A stretch of 64,000 nt of DNA, from assembly GCA_032622095.1 (NCBI GenBank), contig CP136066.1, positions 185,786,716 through 185,850,715 on the forward strand. Reading direction: 5' to 3'. The notes under the pieces are model-generated. The model was not told where the DNA came from. It saw nothing but the letters and a program-made list of their open reading frames with translations, and ran no database searches. The DNA is from Siphonodentalium dalli (Eukaryota > Mollusca > Scaphopoda > Gadilida > Siphonodentaliidae). The position numbers and the translations under genes are program-made. Of the stretch, positions 45,935 to 55,335 are shown in pieces. How positions within the stretch are numbered: the first letter of the stretch is position 1; each line of letters starts with the position of its first letter.

Positions 45935-46500
45935 ATGGCCTCAGCTGCTTCCTCATTCCGCGACCGCATTACACAACCAGGTCAACTGGTTCTGACACTC
46001 GCACAGGAGTGGAAAGCGGGCATCGCACCATCAAGAGTTGATGAGCCCCGACCGACCTTAAGTGAACCGGCTGGCATTGCATCATCTTCCCAGCGTTGAG
46101 CCCGTATATAGTACAAGCCCGAAATACAACAGACTAAGGCAACTGGATACCAGGCAAGCACAAAATAGGACACTAAATTACAACCATTCATAACTCAAAA
46201 TAATATATATATCAACACACAAAACTCATAAAAGAAAACAAGGTAAGTCTTCATCGTCGCTCCAGGTTCGGAATGCGGGGGAGGCTTGCGTCTTGCTGCC
46301 GTGGCATCCACCCCATGCACATTAGGCAAACACCTAGTGTTCATGGCAGATAGTAATCTACGTACAAACTCACAAACCCTACAAACGCTCTTCAGCGGAA
46401 TTACAGCATCCAAAAGTTGGTTGTAGGAGAGGACTGACAGCCCTTTCAAATCTTTCCGGGTATCATCACAAACTCCAAACTTGACAAGCGAGTATACGAC
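45935..46500 (+). pseudogene. Decayed coding-like segment, inverted partner of 43549-44020
   Basis: The + frame from about 45939 reads MASAASSFRDRITQPGQ, LVLTLAQEWKAGIAPSRV, DEPRPTLSEPAGIASSS, then a stop. Further homologous pieces include FKSFRVSSQTP near 46450. Identity to the inverted copy is clear at both DNA and peptide level. Similar direct words (AGCGAGTATA, GCATCAGTGTATG, CTTCAT) stand before (45897) and after (46483) this copy, about 585 bp apart, and could be short direct terminal repeats. Product unknown; broken by stops. Confidence 0.4.
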
Positions 46501-46880
46501 AATACGGCATCAGTGTATGGCTTCATCGGTGTATATTTACACACTAAGTGTTGTCATCACTAAATCCAGCATTCTGATTGGTCGGCGCCCACGTGGCTAG
46601 TTGCAGTTATTTCTCGGTGAATGCGTAACGCCTCATAACACCAAGCTAATAACACCATCGATACGTCATTAGGTTTGGAAAGACGAACGCGTAATGCTTT
46701 GGGCGCATTTTGACTCGCGCAGGATTGACTTAATACATCATCGGGTTTCAACATGAAGAGAAATTGTTCCTATTAACTTTTGCCAAGGGTGCTATTGGGT
46801 ATTTTGGGCTGATCTTGTCACGATACACTTTTCGATTTAAATATATTTACAAAAGCGGCTTTTTCGCTAAATGTATATAA
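46501..46880. other. Intergenic DNA, nothing recognised
   Basis: No family match and no clean repeat. The stretch is locally CpG-rich around 46580-46720. Confidence 0.35.
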
Positions 46881-47045
46881 ATATAAGGATTAACTGTCAT
46901 GTGGACTATTTTTATGGAGATGTAACGGTGAGGTAAGTGGACATAACTTGTATGTAAAACCCTTCGGGTTTTACACAAGTTATGTCCACTTACCTCACCG
47001 TTACATCTCCATAAAAACAGTCCACATGACATTTAATCCTTATAT
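46881..47045. repeat. Near-perfect 165-bp hairpin, 80-bp arms, 3-nt loop
   Basis: The left arm (ATATAAGGATTAA, TGTCATGTGGACT, GGAGATGTAACGGTGAGG, AAGTGGACATAACTTG, TAAAACCC) is followed by TTC and then its reverse complement. I count two mismatches and one 2-nt bulge over about 80 bp. There is no A/T-rich spacer. It could be a very young foldback MITE or a hairpin RNA locus; a transcript would be almost perfect double-stranded RNA. Confidence 0.9.
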
Positions 47046-47118
47046 GGCTTCATCAGTGTATGGCTTCATCAGTGTATGGCTTCATCGTCGCTGTGTTCGT
47101 TTCCGTGATGTCAACTAC

Positions 47119-47256
47119 AGTAATGCCTTAAATAATCGGAAATATGGCTTGTTGCCATTCATCGGACATGCAACAAGCCATAATTCCGACTAAATCCTGA
47201 AAAGTTACCCATAATTCTGCTGTGATTAAGGAGTTGATTATTTAAGGTTATTACTG
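47119..47256. mobile_element. Tc1/mariner-like MITE family C, left arm partly deleted
   Basis: TA then CAGTAATGCCTTAAATAA, inner ATGGCTTGTTGCCATTCATC, and the complete right arm ATTCCGACTAAATCCTGAAA ... TTAAGGAGTTGATTATTTAA, ending TATTACTG. The deletion pattern complements that at 19792. Confidence 0.75.
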
Positions 47257-47318
47257 AATATGAATTTGTTTCTGTCACAGAAGTCGACATGCTGTGATAA
47301 CTTCGAATGCTGATTTAA

Positions 47319-47558
47319 CTCTTTCTTTAATAAATGTATTCTCCCATTCAGTTGAAACAGAATACACCGAAATAGTCTAGTATCCCTTTTGTGGGTAGTT
47401 AAGGATATATGAGCAGAAGTCAGCGAAAATACACATTCATTTGTGTTATACTTTCAGATAATAAGTTGCAACAATCTACCTATATTCGTTTGTTGAACTT
47501 ATTATCTGACAATTTCCTTAGGTAACTACTCATTAATGAGTATTTAGTTTAGAATGGG
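47319..47558. mobile_element. piggyBac-like MITE family B (240 bp)
   Basis: TTAA (47315-47318) then CTCTTTCTTTAATAAATG; right end GAGTATTTAGTTTAGAATGGG. Inner pair TTTCAGATAATAAGTTGCAAC / GTTGAACTTATTATCTGACA. The right TTAA is mutated. Confidence 0.7.
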
Positions 47559-48433
47559 ATATTACATGGCATATTAGAGGTCGAAAATGTAAAATGTCAA
47601 CTCTTGGTTACTCTGTACCCCGAGCCCTCGTAATATGATCACAACTTCCTTAATACTATATGGAACTGAGTTAATGTGCTACATATTATTTAATTTATAT
47701 AGTGGCATGGTATTTCAATATGACCATGACCGCAGAACATTTCTCTATAATTTTCAATAATAGTGCTAGAGTGGTCTAGTTTATGTCAATATGATGTTGC
47801 ACATCTCAGCATGGTTTCCTGCATATTTTTTAAAGGACGCAGTGTTGCACTGTGTTTGAAAGCTGTTGCACTGTGTTTGAAAGCAACACACTTGCGCTCG
47901 CTTCTATATGACACATTTTTGCCGCAAGAGTATTTTCTTTGTTGCTACAACGAACTAATTCGAGATTATTCAAGTGATTCACTGATTATTTTTTTCATTT
48001 TCAGACTTGCAACGCTTATCGTCGCTAGGATTTGGAAATTAAGACACTACGTGAGGATTGGGCGAAAATCAATGCTCAAGCAAGATTATCACGAACAGGG
48101 AGATCCTATTCGTCCAGGTTGTGGTGAAAAGTCATGTTGGACTTTTCACCACAACCTGGACTCGTACAAGAAAAACACATACTGTACACAACATTGTATA
48201 ATAACTTTATATAACGGGCGGCAGGGAGACGGCCAGTATTGGCCATGCCGCTCCTGTGCAAATTTGCAGGACAGATTATTATGTTTCTATGTTATGCATC
48301 ATTGATGGCTCGCAATGTGGATATGTATAAATGTGCATCGATATGTTACCAACAAATATGAATTGGTCGTGATCCCATATATTTGTTGTACTATATAATT
48401 ATATATATATACTCAACTGAAAACCTGGGTTTA
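47559..48433. other. Intergenic DNA with a 180-codon unrecognised frame
   Basis: The + frame 47763-48305 has no family resemblance. Its middle is a perfect hairpin (48112-48161), and it contains a short direct repeat (VALCLKA twice). I do not call it a gene. Confidence 0.45.
48112..48161. repeat. Perfect 22-bp-arm hairpin
   Basis: GTCCAGGTTGTGGTGAAAAG TC, a 6-nt loop ATGTTG, then the exact reverse complement. It is not flanked by recognisable element ends. Confidence 0.85.
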
Positions 48434-48895
48434 GTGTGCCTGTCGTTTGCAGAATGAAGTCCCCGAGTGTGAACAGAATTGACGATGCAAACAACATGCT
48501 AATTATAATGAAAATTTATACACATAGCGGGCTAGCATCACTAAATTCACCCTCTGTGGACCTCAGTCTGCTTAGGCCTCATTTTCTCTGGAAAGTTTCT
48601 TTATTATCAAATTTCTATAGAAACATCTTCCCAAAGATTATATTTCTTTTTTAGTTTAGTTTTTCTATATATCCCCAATTTGGCAGACGCCACATTGCAC
48701 ACTCGATGTTACCAATGGGTGTATATCACAATATTCACCATTGGGGAACTTCAATCTGAGTATGTCTCCCATAGCAGATGAGGCCATGCAGAATGAGGTC
48801 CCCAGAAGGTGACTTTGGTGATGCTAGCCCGCTATGCGCGATAGCGTCACTAAATTCACCCTCTGGGGACTCATTCTGCAAATGACAGGCACACT
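48434..48895. mobile_element. Double-hairpin MITE family E, copy 2
   Basis: Ends AGTGTGCCTGTCGTTTGCAG and CTGCAAATGACAGGCACACT are near-perfect inverted repeats. Each leads into its own hairpin (GCAGAATGAAGTCCCC ... GACCTCAGTCTGC, and GCAGAATGAGGTCCCC ... GGGGACTCATTCTGC). The second contains GATGCTAGCCCGCTATGCGC at its tip. The left half also holds a 35-bp piece of the 7250 MITE. Confidence 0.85.
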
Positions 48896-50170
48896 TAACT
48901 GAGGCTTGCTACGCTGGACAGAATTTGAAGCAAAAATTCATGACGAATCGAGATTCTCATTAGAATGGGAATGAAGTGACTCATGACGATGCAGCTGGTT
49001 GGTGGGAACAAGGACGTGGTACATTCTTCTGTCAAATCGATTGCATCCCTATGTGTTGGCGACATCTTACATCCCACGTGAATCCGATTTCCAGATTTAT
49101 TTTTATAAATTTGGAAGGGTTTTAAAGTTTATGTCAATACCATATCAGCATGGATCCCTTCTGTGTGTTTCACAGTACTGGTTAGTTTAAATCTGCACTG
49201 TTCAGACGGCATATAGGTGGCACCTCTCTGTTAAAAGCAGCTACGTGTTCAATATTGCTACACCAACAAAACTTATTCTTCGTGCATTTCATTCATTTTT
49301 GTTTCAATTTGACACATACAGCACCTATTTGCGCTCAGTAGTAGAGTTTGTAGCAAAAATGATGCTAAAACGAGATTCTCGTTAGCAAGGAGAATGCCAC
49401 TGGACCTGACAACGAGGCTGCTGATTGGTGGGAACCAATACGAGGTACACTGCATGGATTACAAATTTGTCCAACACTAAACAGAAGCCATTTTTATTTG
49501 ATGTCAGAAATGTTGGTGTCCCTGTACTTAAAGAAGGCGGTACACTAAACGGTACACTTCTTTCGCTTTTTCAATGAATATGTTTTCAACTTAAATCTTA
49601 CAACACTATTTTCGCTGGGTAGGAGAACTTGAAGAAACTTTAATGCTAAAACGATATTTTTCGCAAACAACGAAATCAGTTTAATGAAACTAATTGATGG
49701 AAACCTGTATGTGGAACATTGCATGGCCTACATCGTTGTCCAAAACTAAACAAAGTCGTCAGTCCAAACCAATGTCAGAACTGATACCGACCCTGTTCAT
49801 AATCGAAAATATATATACTAGATGGAGAAAGTATTCGATAAATCTAACTGGTTTTCTAAAAGTTAACATCTTATTTAGCATCTTATAAGATCACCATCAT
49901 GTAGTACCCCTATGCTGAAAGCAACCCAACTGAACTCGGTTTCGTTCGATTTTTTCATAAAAATATGTTTTCAACTTAAAATTTTCAATATCTGTCTTTG
50001 TTGGTTAGAAAATTCTAAGAAACGTAATAAAACCAGATTCTAGCTAGCAACAAGACTGACACTAGCTCATGATGATGCAGCTGGTTGGTGGGAACCGGGA
50101 CGTGGTACACTGGATTACACCTTCTGTCCAATCGATTGCATCCCTTTGTGTTGGCGCCATCTCGCATCCC
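48896..50170. repeat. Degenerate fourfold repeat, ~300-400-bp units
   Basis: Four blocks (about 48905-49090, 49335-49480, 49625-49755 and 50015-50165) each contain an A-rich GAAGCAAAAATTCATG-like start, then ACGAGATTCTCGTTAGC, a CTGGTTGGTGGGAACC-like word, ACGTGGTACA and TGTCCAATCGATTGCA-like sequence. Blocks 1 and 4 are the most similar. On the − strand two blocks give hydrophobic frames (48895-49077 and 49273-49455) with loose similarity, so a decayed multicopy gene or exon is possible. Confidence 0.55.
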
Positions 50171-50424
50171 ATGGAGGATGTACTCTTTTATCGCATCCGC
50201 GCGCTACAGCTCACGTTCGGGGTTTGTTTGCACGAGCATGCAAGAGACCGTTGGAGACCACTCGCCCAGGTATTCCCGTTCGATTTCTATTGATCGTGTT
50301 ATTTGCACAAGAAATATCTACCAAGTCGGGGTTTTAGCCAATATCTAAATGGTATGCCCCTCTGTTTACATTCTCATGTCCGTGAGCCAGAACCGTGCCG
50401 ACAAGGGCTCCACTCTTTTTTTCT

Positions 50425-50640
50425 CACTGAAACACTTTTTACAATCATAGCCATTAATTCACGTTCTATGACAATTAAACGCATGCTCGCTGCGTCCTCC
50501 ATTTCCCGTGAAGCCATTCTCTGGCGCTCGAGAAAACGTGCTCTGTTTGAACAAACTGAAACGTTTCTAGAGCCGCGGCCAGAATAATCACTCCCACCCG
50601 AAGCTTCAGTCGTGTACCGGGTTGAGAACTGCATGACATA
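50425..50640 (+). repeat. Coding-like block, copy 1 of 3
   Basis: The + frame reads MTIKRMLAASSISREAIL, then WRSRKRALFEQTETFLEPRPE, then a stop. Homologous blocks lie at 51470-51700 and 52419-52600. The + frame is open across all three (about 39 codons), whereas the − frame acquires stops in copies 2 and 3, so + is the better candidate coding strand. Family unknown. Confidence 0.45.
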
Positions 50641-50749
50641 TTTGCTGCGAGTATTTTTAAAAGTTTGAATTCCATACAAACGGCATGCAAGTGTAGTTAC
50701 GTGCCCAAATATTTAAGACGACATAATACCGGTTGGTCGAATCCATGAC

Positions 50750-50800
50750 CATCATAATCATCATAAAAATCATCACCGCCATCGTCATCATCATCATACA
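50750..50800. repeat. Short ATC/CAT microsatellite
   Basis: CATCATAATCATCATAAAAAT and CGTCATCATCATCAT runs. A larger relative lies at 52105-52290, likewise between copies of the coding-like block. Confidence 0.8.
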
Positions 50801-51469
50801 GGACTCCAGACTTCAAATGCAAATTGATTCACCTTCATCCGTGTTGGTAGCGACGATCTCAGTCGGTAATGTTACTTCAGCTAAATGTCTCTAGCTCATA
50901 GATTGAATGTATAGTTTGTGGTCGATACGCACATGCGTTGGCAAACATGTGAGAAGGAGGGGCAGAAACAGTCAGAGAGGGACTTACTATACCAATAGCA
51001 CATGTTGGTTGCTAGACCAGCCATGCATGCATGTGCACATATAAGCACGAATTTATCAGTATTCAACATATCATCTTGCAAATAGGTTCACATTGGATCT
51101 ATATATTCACATAGGTTCATATGCAAATCATTTGATTCACATTGTGACCTAAATATTCACACATGTGCATATAAAATCAATTGGACCAATATATTAAAAT
51201 ATGTTCATAATGGACTTATCTCATTCTGAAATAAAACCACAGTGGACTTTGTTTTATGGCGAGGGCCACAGTTAAATCACATTATAAAGAAGTGCTAAGT
51301 CTATTTATGTTGATATAGAGCGTAAAACAATAATGCCGATATGGGCTTATTTGTGTTTTTGAAATAAGTTCAATATGAGCTTATTTTCATGAGAACAGGC
51401 TGGAGTATTATATATACGTTGCAACACCATTCATTCGTTGTCGAAAATACATTAACTAATTGGGTTTTT
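50801..51469. other. Intergenic DNA between repeat blocks
   Basis: Repetitive TTCACATTGGA / TTCACATAGG-like words around 51085-51220 hint at a diverged short tandem repeat. Otherwise nothing recognised. Confidence 0.4.
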
Positions 51470-51700
51470 TTTTCCACTGAAACACTTGTTTACAATTATA
51501 GCCATTAATTCATGTTCTATGACAATTAAACGCATGCTGTCCGCGTCCTCCATTTGCCGCCAAACCATTCTCTATCGCTCGAGAAAACGTGTTCTGCTTG
51601 TACAAACTGAAACGTTTCTAGAGCCGCGACCAGCATATGTATTCCCATCCGAAGCATTATGCGTGTTGTGGTGTACAGGGTTTATAGAGCTGTTGTTTTG
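51470..51700 (+). repeat. Coding-like block, copy 2 of 3
   Basis: The + frame reads MTIKRMLSASSICRQTIL, then YRSRKRVLLVQTETFLEPRPA, and continues open to 51737 (83 codons from 51486). Copy 1 lies about 1.04 kb upstream and copy 3 about 0.95 kb downstream, so the whole region may descend from a ~1-kb tandem duplication. Confidence 0.45.
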
Positions 51701-52104
51701 TAAACTAATTCACCAGTGCCCATGCGCGATAATATAACAGGGCGGGGTACAGTCAACCCACACCCACGCAACATATGTACACGCAACACGATATACTACA
51801 TGTATTAGCATGTTAACTTTATTTAATGAATATATTAGATAATATATGGACCTGGATCGCTGGAGAAGTATATATGAACATAGAATACGATTTTAATATT
51901 AATGCATGTTTATAACATTATTGGACACTGTGAGTCAGATTGCCGAAGACTGGTTCATTTCTACATAATTATATTGATTATTAAATGTATTTATATTGTC
52001 TTTCTGTCAAAATATTGATGAAGACAATTAAATAAAAACAAATTGCATTGAGAGTATAGCTACGAGAATGTAGCTACGAGAGGTGTCAGACACGACACGA
52101 TAAT

Positions 52105-52290
52105 AATGATGCTAATTGTGATGATCATTATGTATCATCAGCATCGTTGTCTCTGTCAAAATCATTACCATCACCATCATCATAATAATCATAAACGTCA
52201 ACATAATCATCACCAGCATCATCACCGTCGTCATCATCACCAACATCATCATCACCATCATCACCCCACCATCATCATCGTCACTCGACA
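52105..52290. repeat. ATC/CAT trinucleotide microsatellite
   Basis: Interrupted CATCATCACCATCATCACC repeats of about 185 bp. The His-rich + and Met-rich − frames are by-products. Confidence 0.9.
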
Positions 52291-52418
52291 TTCTCATCAT
52301 CAGTATGTGTTATTCAACACTGTAAATTCGTGTGAATTTGTTTTCCTCATGAACATTTTATAATCTTTATAAAATCTTCATCGACTGGGGGAAATAAAGA
52401 TTTAATAATAATAATAAA

Positions 52419-52600
52419 TTCATGTTCTACGAAAATTGAACACATGCTCTTCGTGTCCTCTATTTCCAGTCAATCAATTCTCTGGCGCTCTAGAAAATGT
52501 GATCTGTTTGCACAAACTGAAACGTCTCTAGAGTCGCCGCCAGACTTTTCATCACCAGCGGAAACATCCGTGGTGTGCCGGGGTAACTTACGAATGGATG
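52419..52600 (+). repeat. Coding-like block, copy 3 of 3
   Basis: The + frame, open for 98 codons from 52444, includes MLFVSSISSQSILWRSRK, CDLFAQTETSLESPPDF and a downstream SSPAETSVVCRGN that parallels PPEASVVYRVEN in copy 1. It is the longest of the three frames, but no start context or splice signals are convincing. Confidence 0.45.
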
Positions 52601-52957
52601 TTGATTTGCTTGAGTTCCATGGAGTATGGATGTTGGCATGTCATTTTGTGTGGAACGCGAATTCCACATATAAAACTGTCAGGCAACTTGCATCCATTCT
52701 CCATGGACGAAGCAACTTCAACATACAATTCTTATACTGACAATAACCTGAGTATTAAGAGTGCAATAAGGTCCCACATGTAATTATATTTGGGCAGTCC
52801 AAAGTCCAAAGCTCTATACAATATGGAAACACAACGTGATTTTATCTTACATCATGTATTCATCCTTTATTGTAGTGACGTCTCAATCCGTAAGGTTATT
52901 GCTTTCACGTATCACCAGCTGATTGATGTTCCATGTTACTCAAGGCTTGATTACGTT

Positions 52958-53034
52958 CGAGAGAGAGAGAGAGAAAGAGAGTGAGAGAGGGAGAGAGAGA
53001 GAGAGAGGGGCGAGAAAAAGAGCGAGAGAGAGAG
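52958..53034. repeat. GA-rich microsatellite
   Basis: About 77 bp of GAGAGA with scattered A/G interruptions (GAGAAAGAGAGTGAGAGAGG). Confidence 0.95.
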
Positions 53035-53772
53035 TTGTATGCGTATATCATATCATATCATAAATTGTAACGGACGAGTCGAATAACTACCAGTTCCGGT
53101 GCATACAATTACATATACAATCGGCATAAAGTGCTATACATTATCTGATTTATACAGTGTCTCCTCAACGGTATAGAGTATTATATGGTTGGTCTGACCA
53201 TTGTTCTGTAAAGCCTTATGATATACATGTAGCAAGGCAGAAGTAAATACTATATTTAAACTATAACAACTAGATAAGGCAACATGCAAATTGTGCTCTC
53301 AGCTTGCAAATCATTGAAAATAAATATTGCCTGTTGGTTGAAAATGTCCATAGAAATCGCAACTTCGGATACGAAGTGATCGACCAATGTTAACAACATT
53401 CAAAGATTTTGTATTGAAGTCATTTAATTAACATTTCTTCAGTAAAATTATGGCAGATTGAAAATAGTCTCTTTTGATATCCTACCAAAAAGGTAAAGTT
53501 TAGTCTTTTGATAATGCTAATTACATGTACCATTGTGATATCCGGACAAAGCCTTGATGTAAACTTTCATAAACACAAACGTCCCAACCTCTTTAGTGCG
53601 TTTCTCCGCAGTGGTTGTAAAGATGAAAATGTTTAAAATTCTTGAAATGTAAGTTTGCCTTTCGGGATCAGGGCAATATTTACAACGCAACTTTTTTCTT
53701 CCGATCACGTGGCAATTCTTCCACAATTGTGTGGTTAATTTAACTTGAGAATGATTTATTTTTGAAGGGGGT
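53035..53772. other. Intergenic DNA, nothing recognised
   Basis: An 89-codon − frame (53517-53786) has a CKYC pair but no recognisable family. No repeats. Confidence 0.4.
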
Positions 53773-54017
53773 CCTTTACTAAACACTCGTTTGTTAAGAA
53801 ATGTTCAGATAATAAGTTCAGAACAAACGATTGAACTTATTGACTTAACATTTCCCGCCAATCAGTAGAAATCGTTCTCCATGCACTTGAGGTATCTCTT
53901 ACTCTGTTAGTGGTCTGCCTATATCTCCATGACACCCCTATAAATGATTCGTATACTATTAAAATATATACTTTTATATCACCACTGAATAGGTGAATCT
54001 ATTCAATAAATAAAGGG
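53773..54017. mobile_element. piggyBac-like MITE family B, inverted
   Basis: CCTTTACTAAACACTCG at the left, an inner AGAAATGTTCAGATAATAAG / TTGAACTTATTGACTTAACATTT pair, and a right end AATAAATAAAGGG directly joined to TTAA at 54018. The left TTAA is not conserved. It abuts the next MITE at that TTAA. Confidence 0.65.
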
Positions 54018-54021
54018 TTAA

Positions 54022-54394
54022 CCCTTTACCCAACAAAACGGCCAAAACCGGCCAAATAAAGCTTCAACAGCCTAAAATATCTTCGGTCTGTCTCAATAGA
54101 ACCATACAAATATGGATATCATTGGAACCGGCTCCTTGACCACATTGTGATAGTTACAGTTATGCCCTGTGCCAATGCATTCTCTTATATATGCGAGTCG
54201 ACCATAGGTCGCCTCGCATATATAAGAGAATGCATTGGCCTAAAAAAAATCTTTTTTTTAACACTTTTTACCATTTTTTCTTACATTCTTTAACAATTTT
54301 ATAATTTTTAATGTGTTAAGCCAATGCATTCTCTTATATATGCGAGGCGACCTATGGTCGACTCGCATATATAAGAGAATGCATTGGCACAGGG
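54022..54394. mobile_element. piggyBac-like MITE (CCCTTTACCCAACA ends), right TIR missing
   Basis: TTAA (54018-54021) then CCCTTTACCCAACAAAACGG. The next ~350 bp are almost identical to 22484-22850, including both 69-bp hairpins. It stops after GCATTGGCACAGGG, the edge of the hairpin module, so the last ~25 bp with the right TIR are gone. Confidence 0.85.
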
Positions 54395-55335
54395 TCGATA
54401 TACTATTATGTTTCTTATTCAACTGGATGGTTTCTGTTGTCTGGCAAGCACCGTAACTATAACACGATATATCCACCGATAGTGAAATTCAACCTTCCAA
54501 ATATTGCATGGCGTTTGCCTGGCAGGATTGCTTTCTTCCAAATATCCATATAGTTGAAGTCATACACATCAATCAACTAATTGATTGCACAGTAAGCGAA
54601 CGTAAATCCACCTGTTAACTCAGTTATGATGTGAATAGAACAGAAGTTTCCACGATATCGGGTAATATCTCCGATTTATATCCATGTATGCAGTGTTAGA
54701 CACGAATTTCCTGATCTGAACACATAAAAGCTGTCTATCCTGGCATGGAGCAAGAAATGTGGGCTCGGGTGAAATTCCAGTCTCGATAAATTGTGTTTTG
54801 TTATGCGTATGAGGGCTGAATCCACAATAACATGAGAGATGTATTTATTCAGAGTCCGTGGGCAAACAAATGGGCCTGATATGTTTGATGTTTACAAAAA
54901 ATCTGCTACGTCGACTGGAAAATAAATAAAACCTTCTGATAATAACAATAATATTTGCATGTTCAACATCATATAGCCAATGCAAATATGAAGAGGAATG
55001 ATAATTCCCAAAGGTCAAGGTCAATTGTGTCATATTGTCTGAATTTGATTGGAGAAAATTAAATATTTCGCTGTTCAAATGCGGTCTGGATCATATCTGG
55101 TGGTAAATATTTATCCCAGCACGAGATTTCGCGGGGTTTTGCTACTGTCGTCTGCCGGTGGTTGAACAGACGTCTGCTTTGTGGACATTCGGAATTGGTG
55201 TAAACATTTCGAATCCGTTTGTGGCTGAGGAGACTCCTAATGTAATAATGTTGAAGATGAAATTGTATGCAGAGATAAAAGGTTTTCGATTTCCAGATTT
55301 GTACGCGTTAGGTAAACCAAACGTTCTTCTTCAAA
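54395..55335. other. Intergenic DNA, nothing recognised
   Basis: Unique sequence; short frames on both strands without recognised motifs. Confidence 0.4.

Noticed and set aside
47763-48305. 180-codon frame as a gene
   Set aside because: Contains a perfect 22-bp hairpin and an internal short duplication; no family resemblance.
53517-53786. 89-codon reverse frame with a CKYC pair as a gene
   Set aside because: Its start overlaps the end of a MITE and there is no further zinc-binding pattern.
16081-54390. Hairpin copies as a CRISPR-like array
   Set aside because: The hairpins are dispersed over tens of kilobases inside distinct transposons in animal DNA, not regularly spaced repeats with short spacers.
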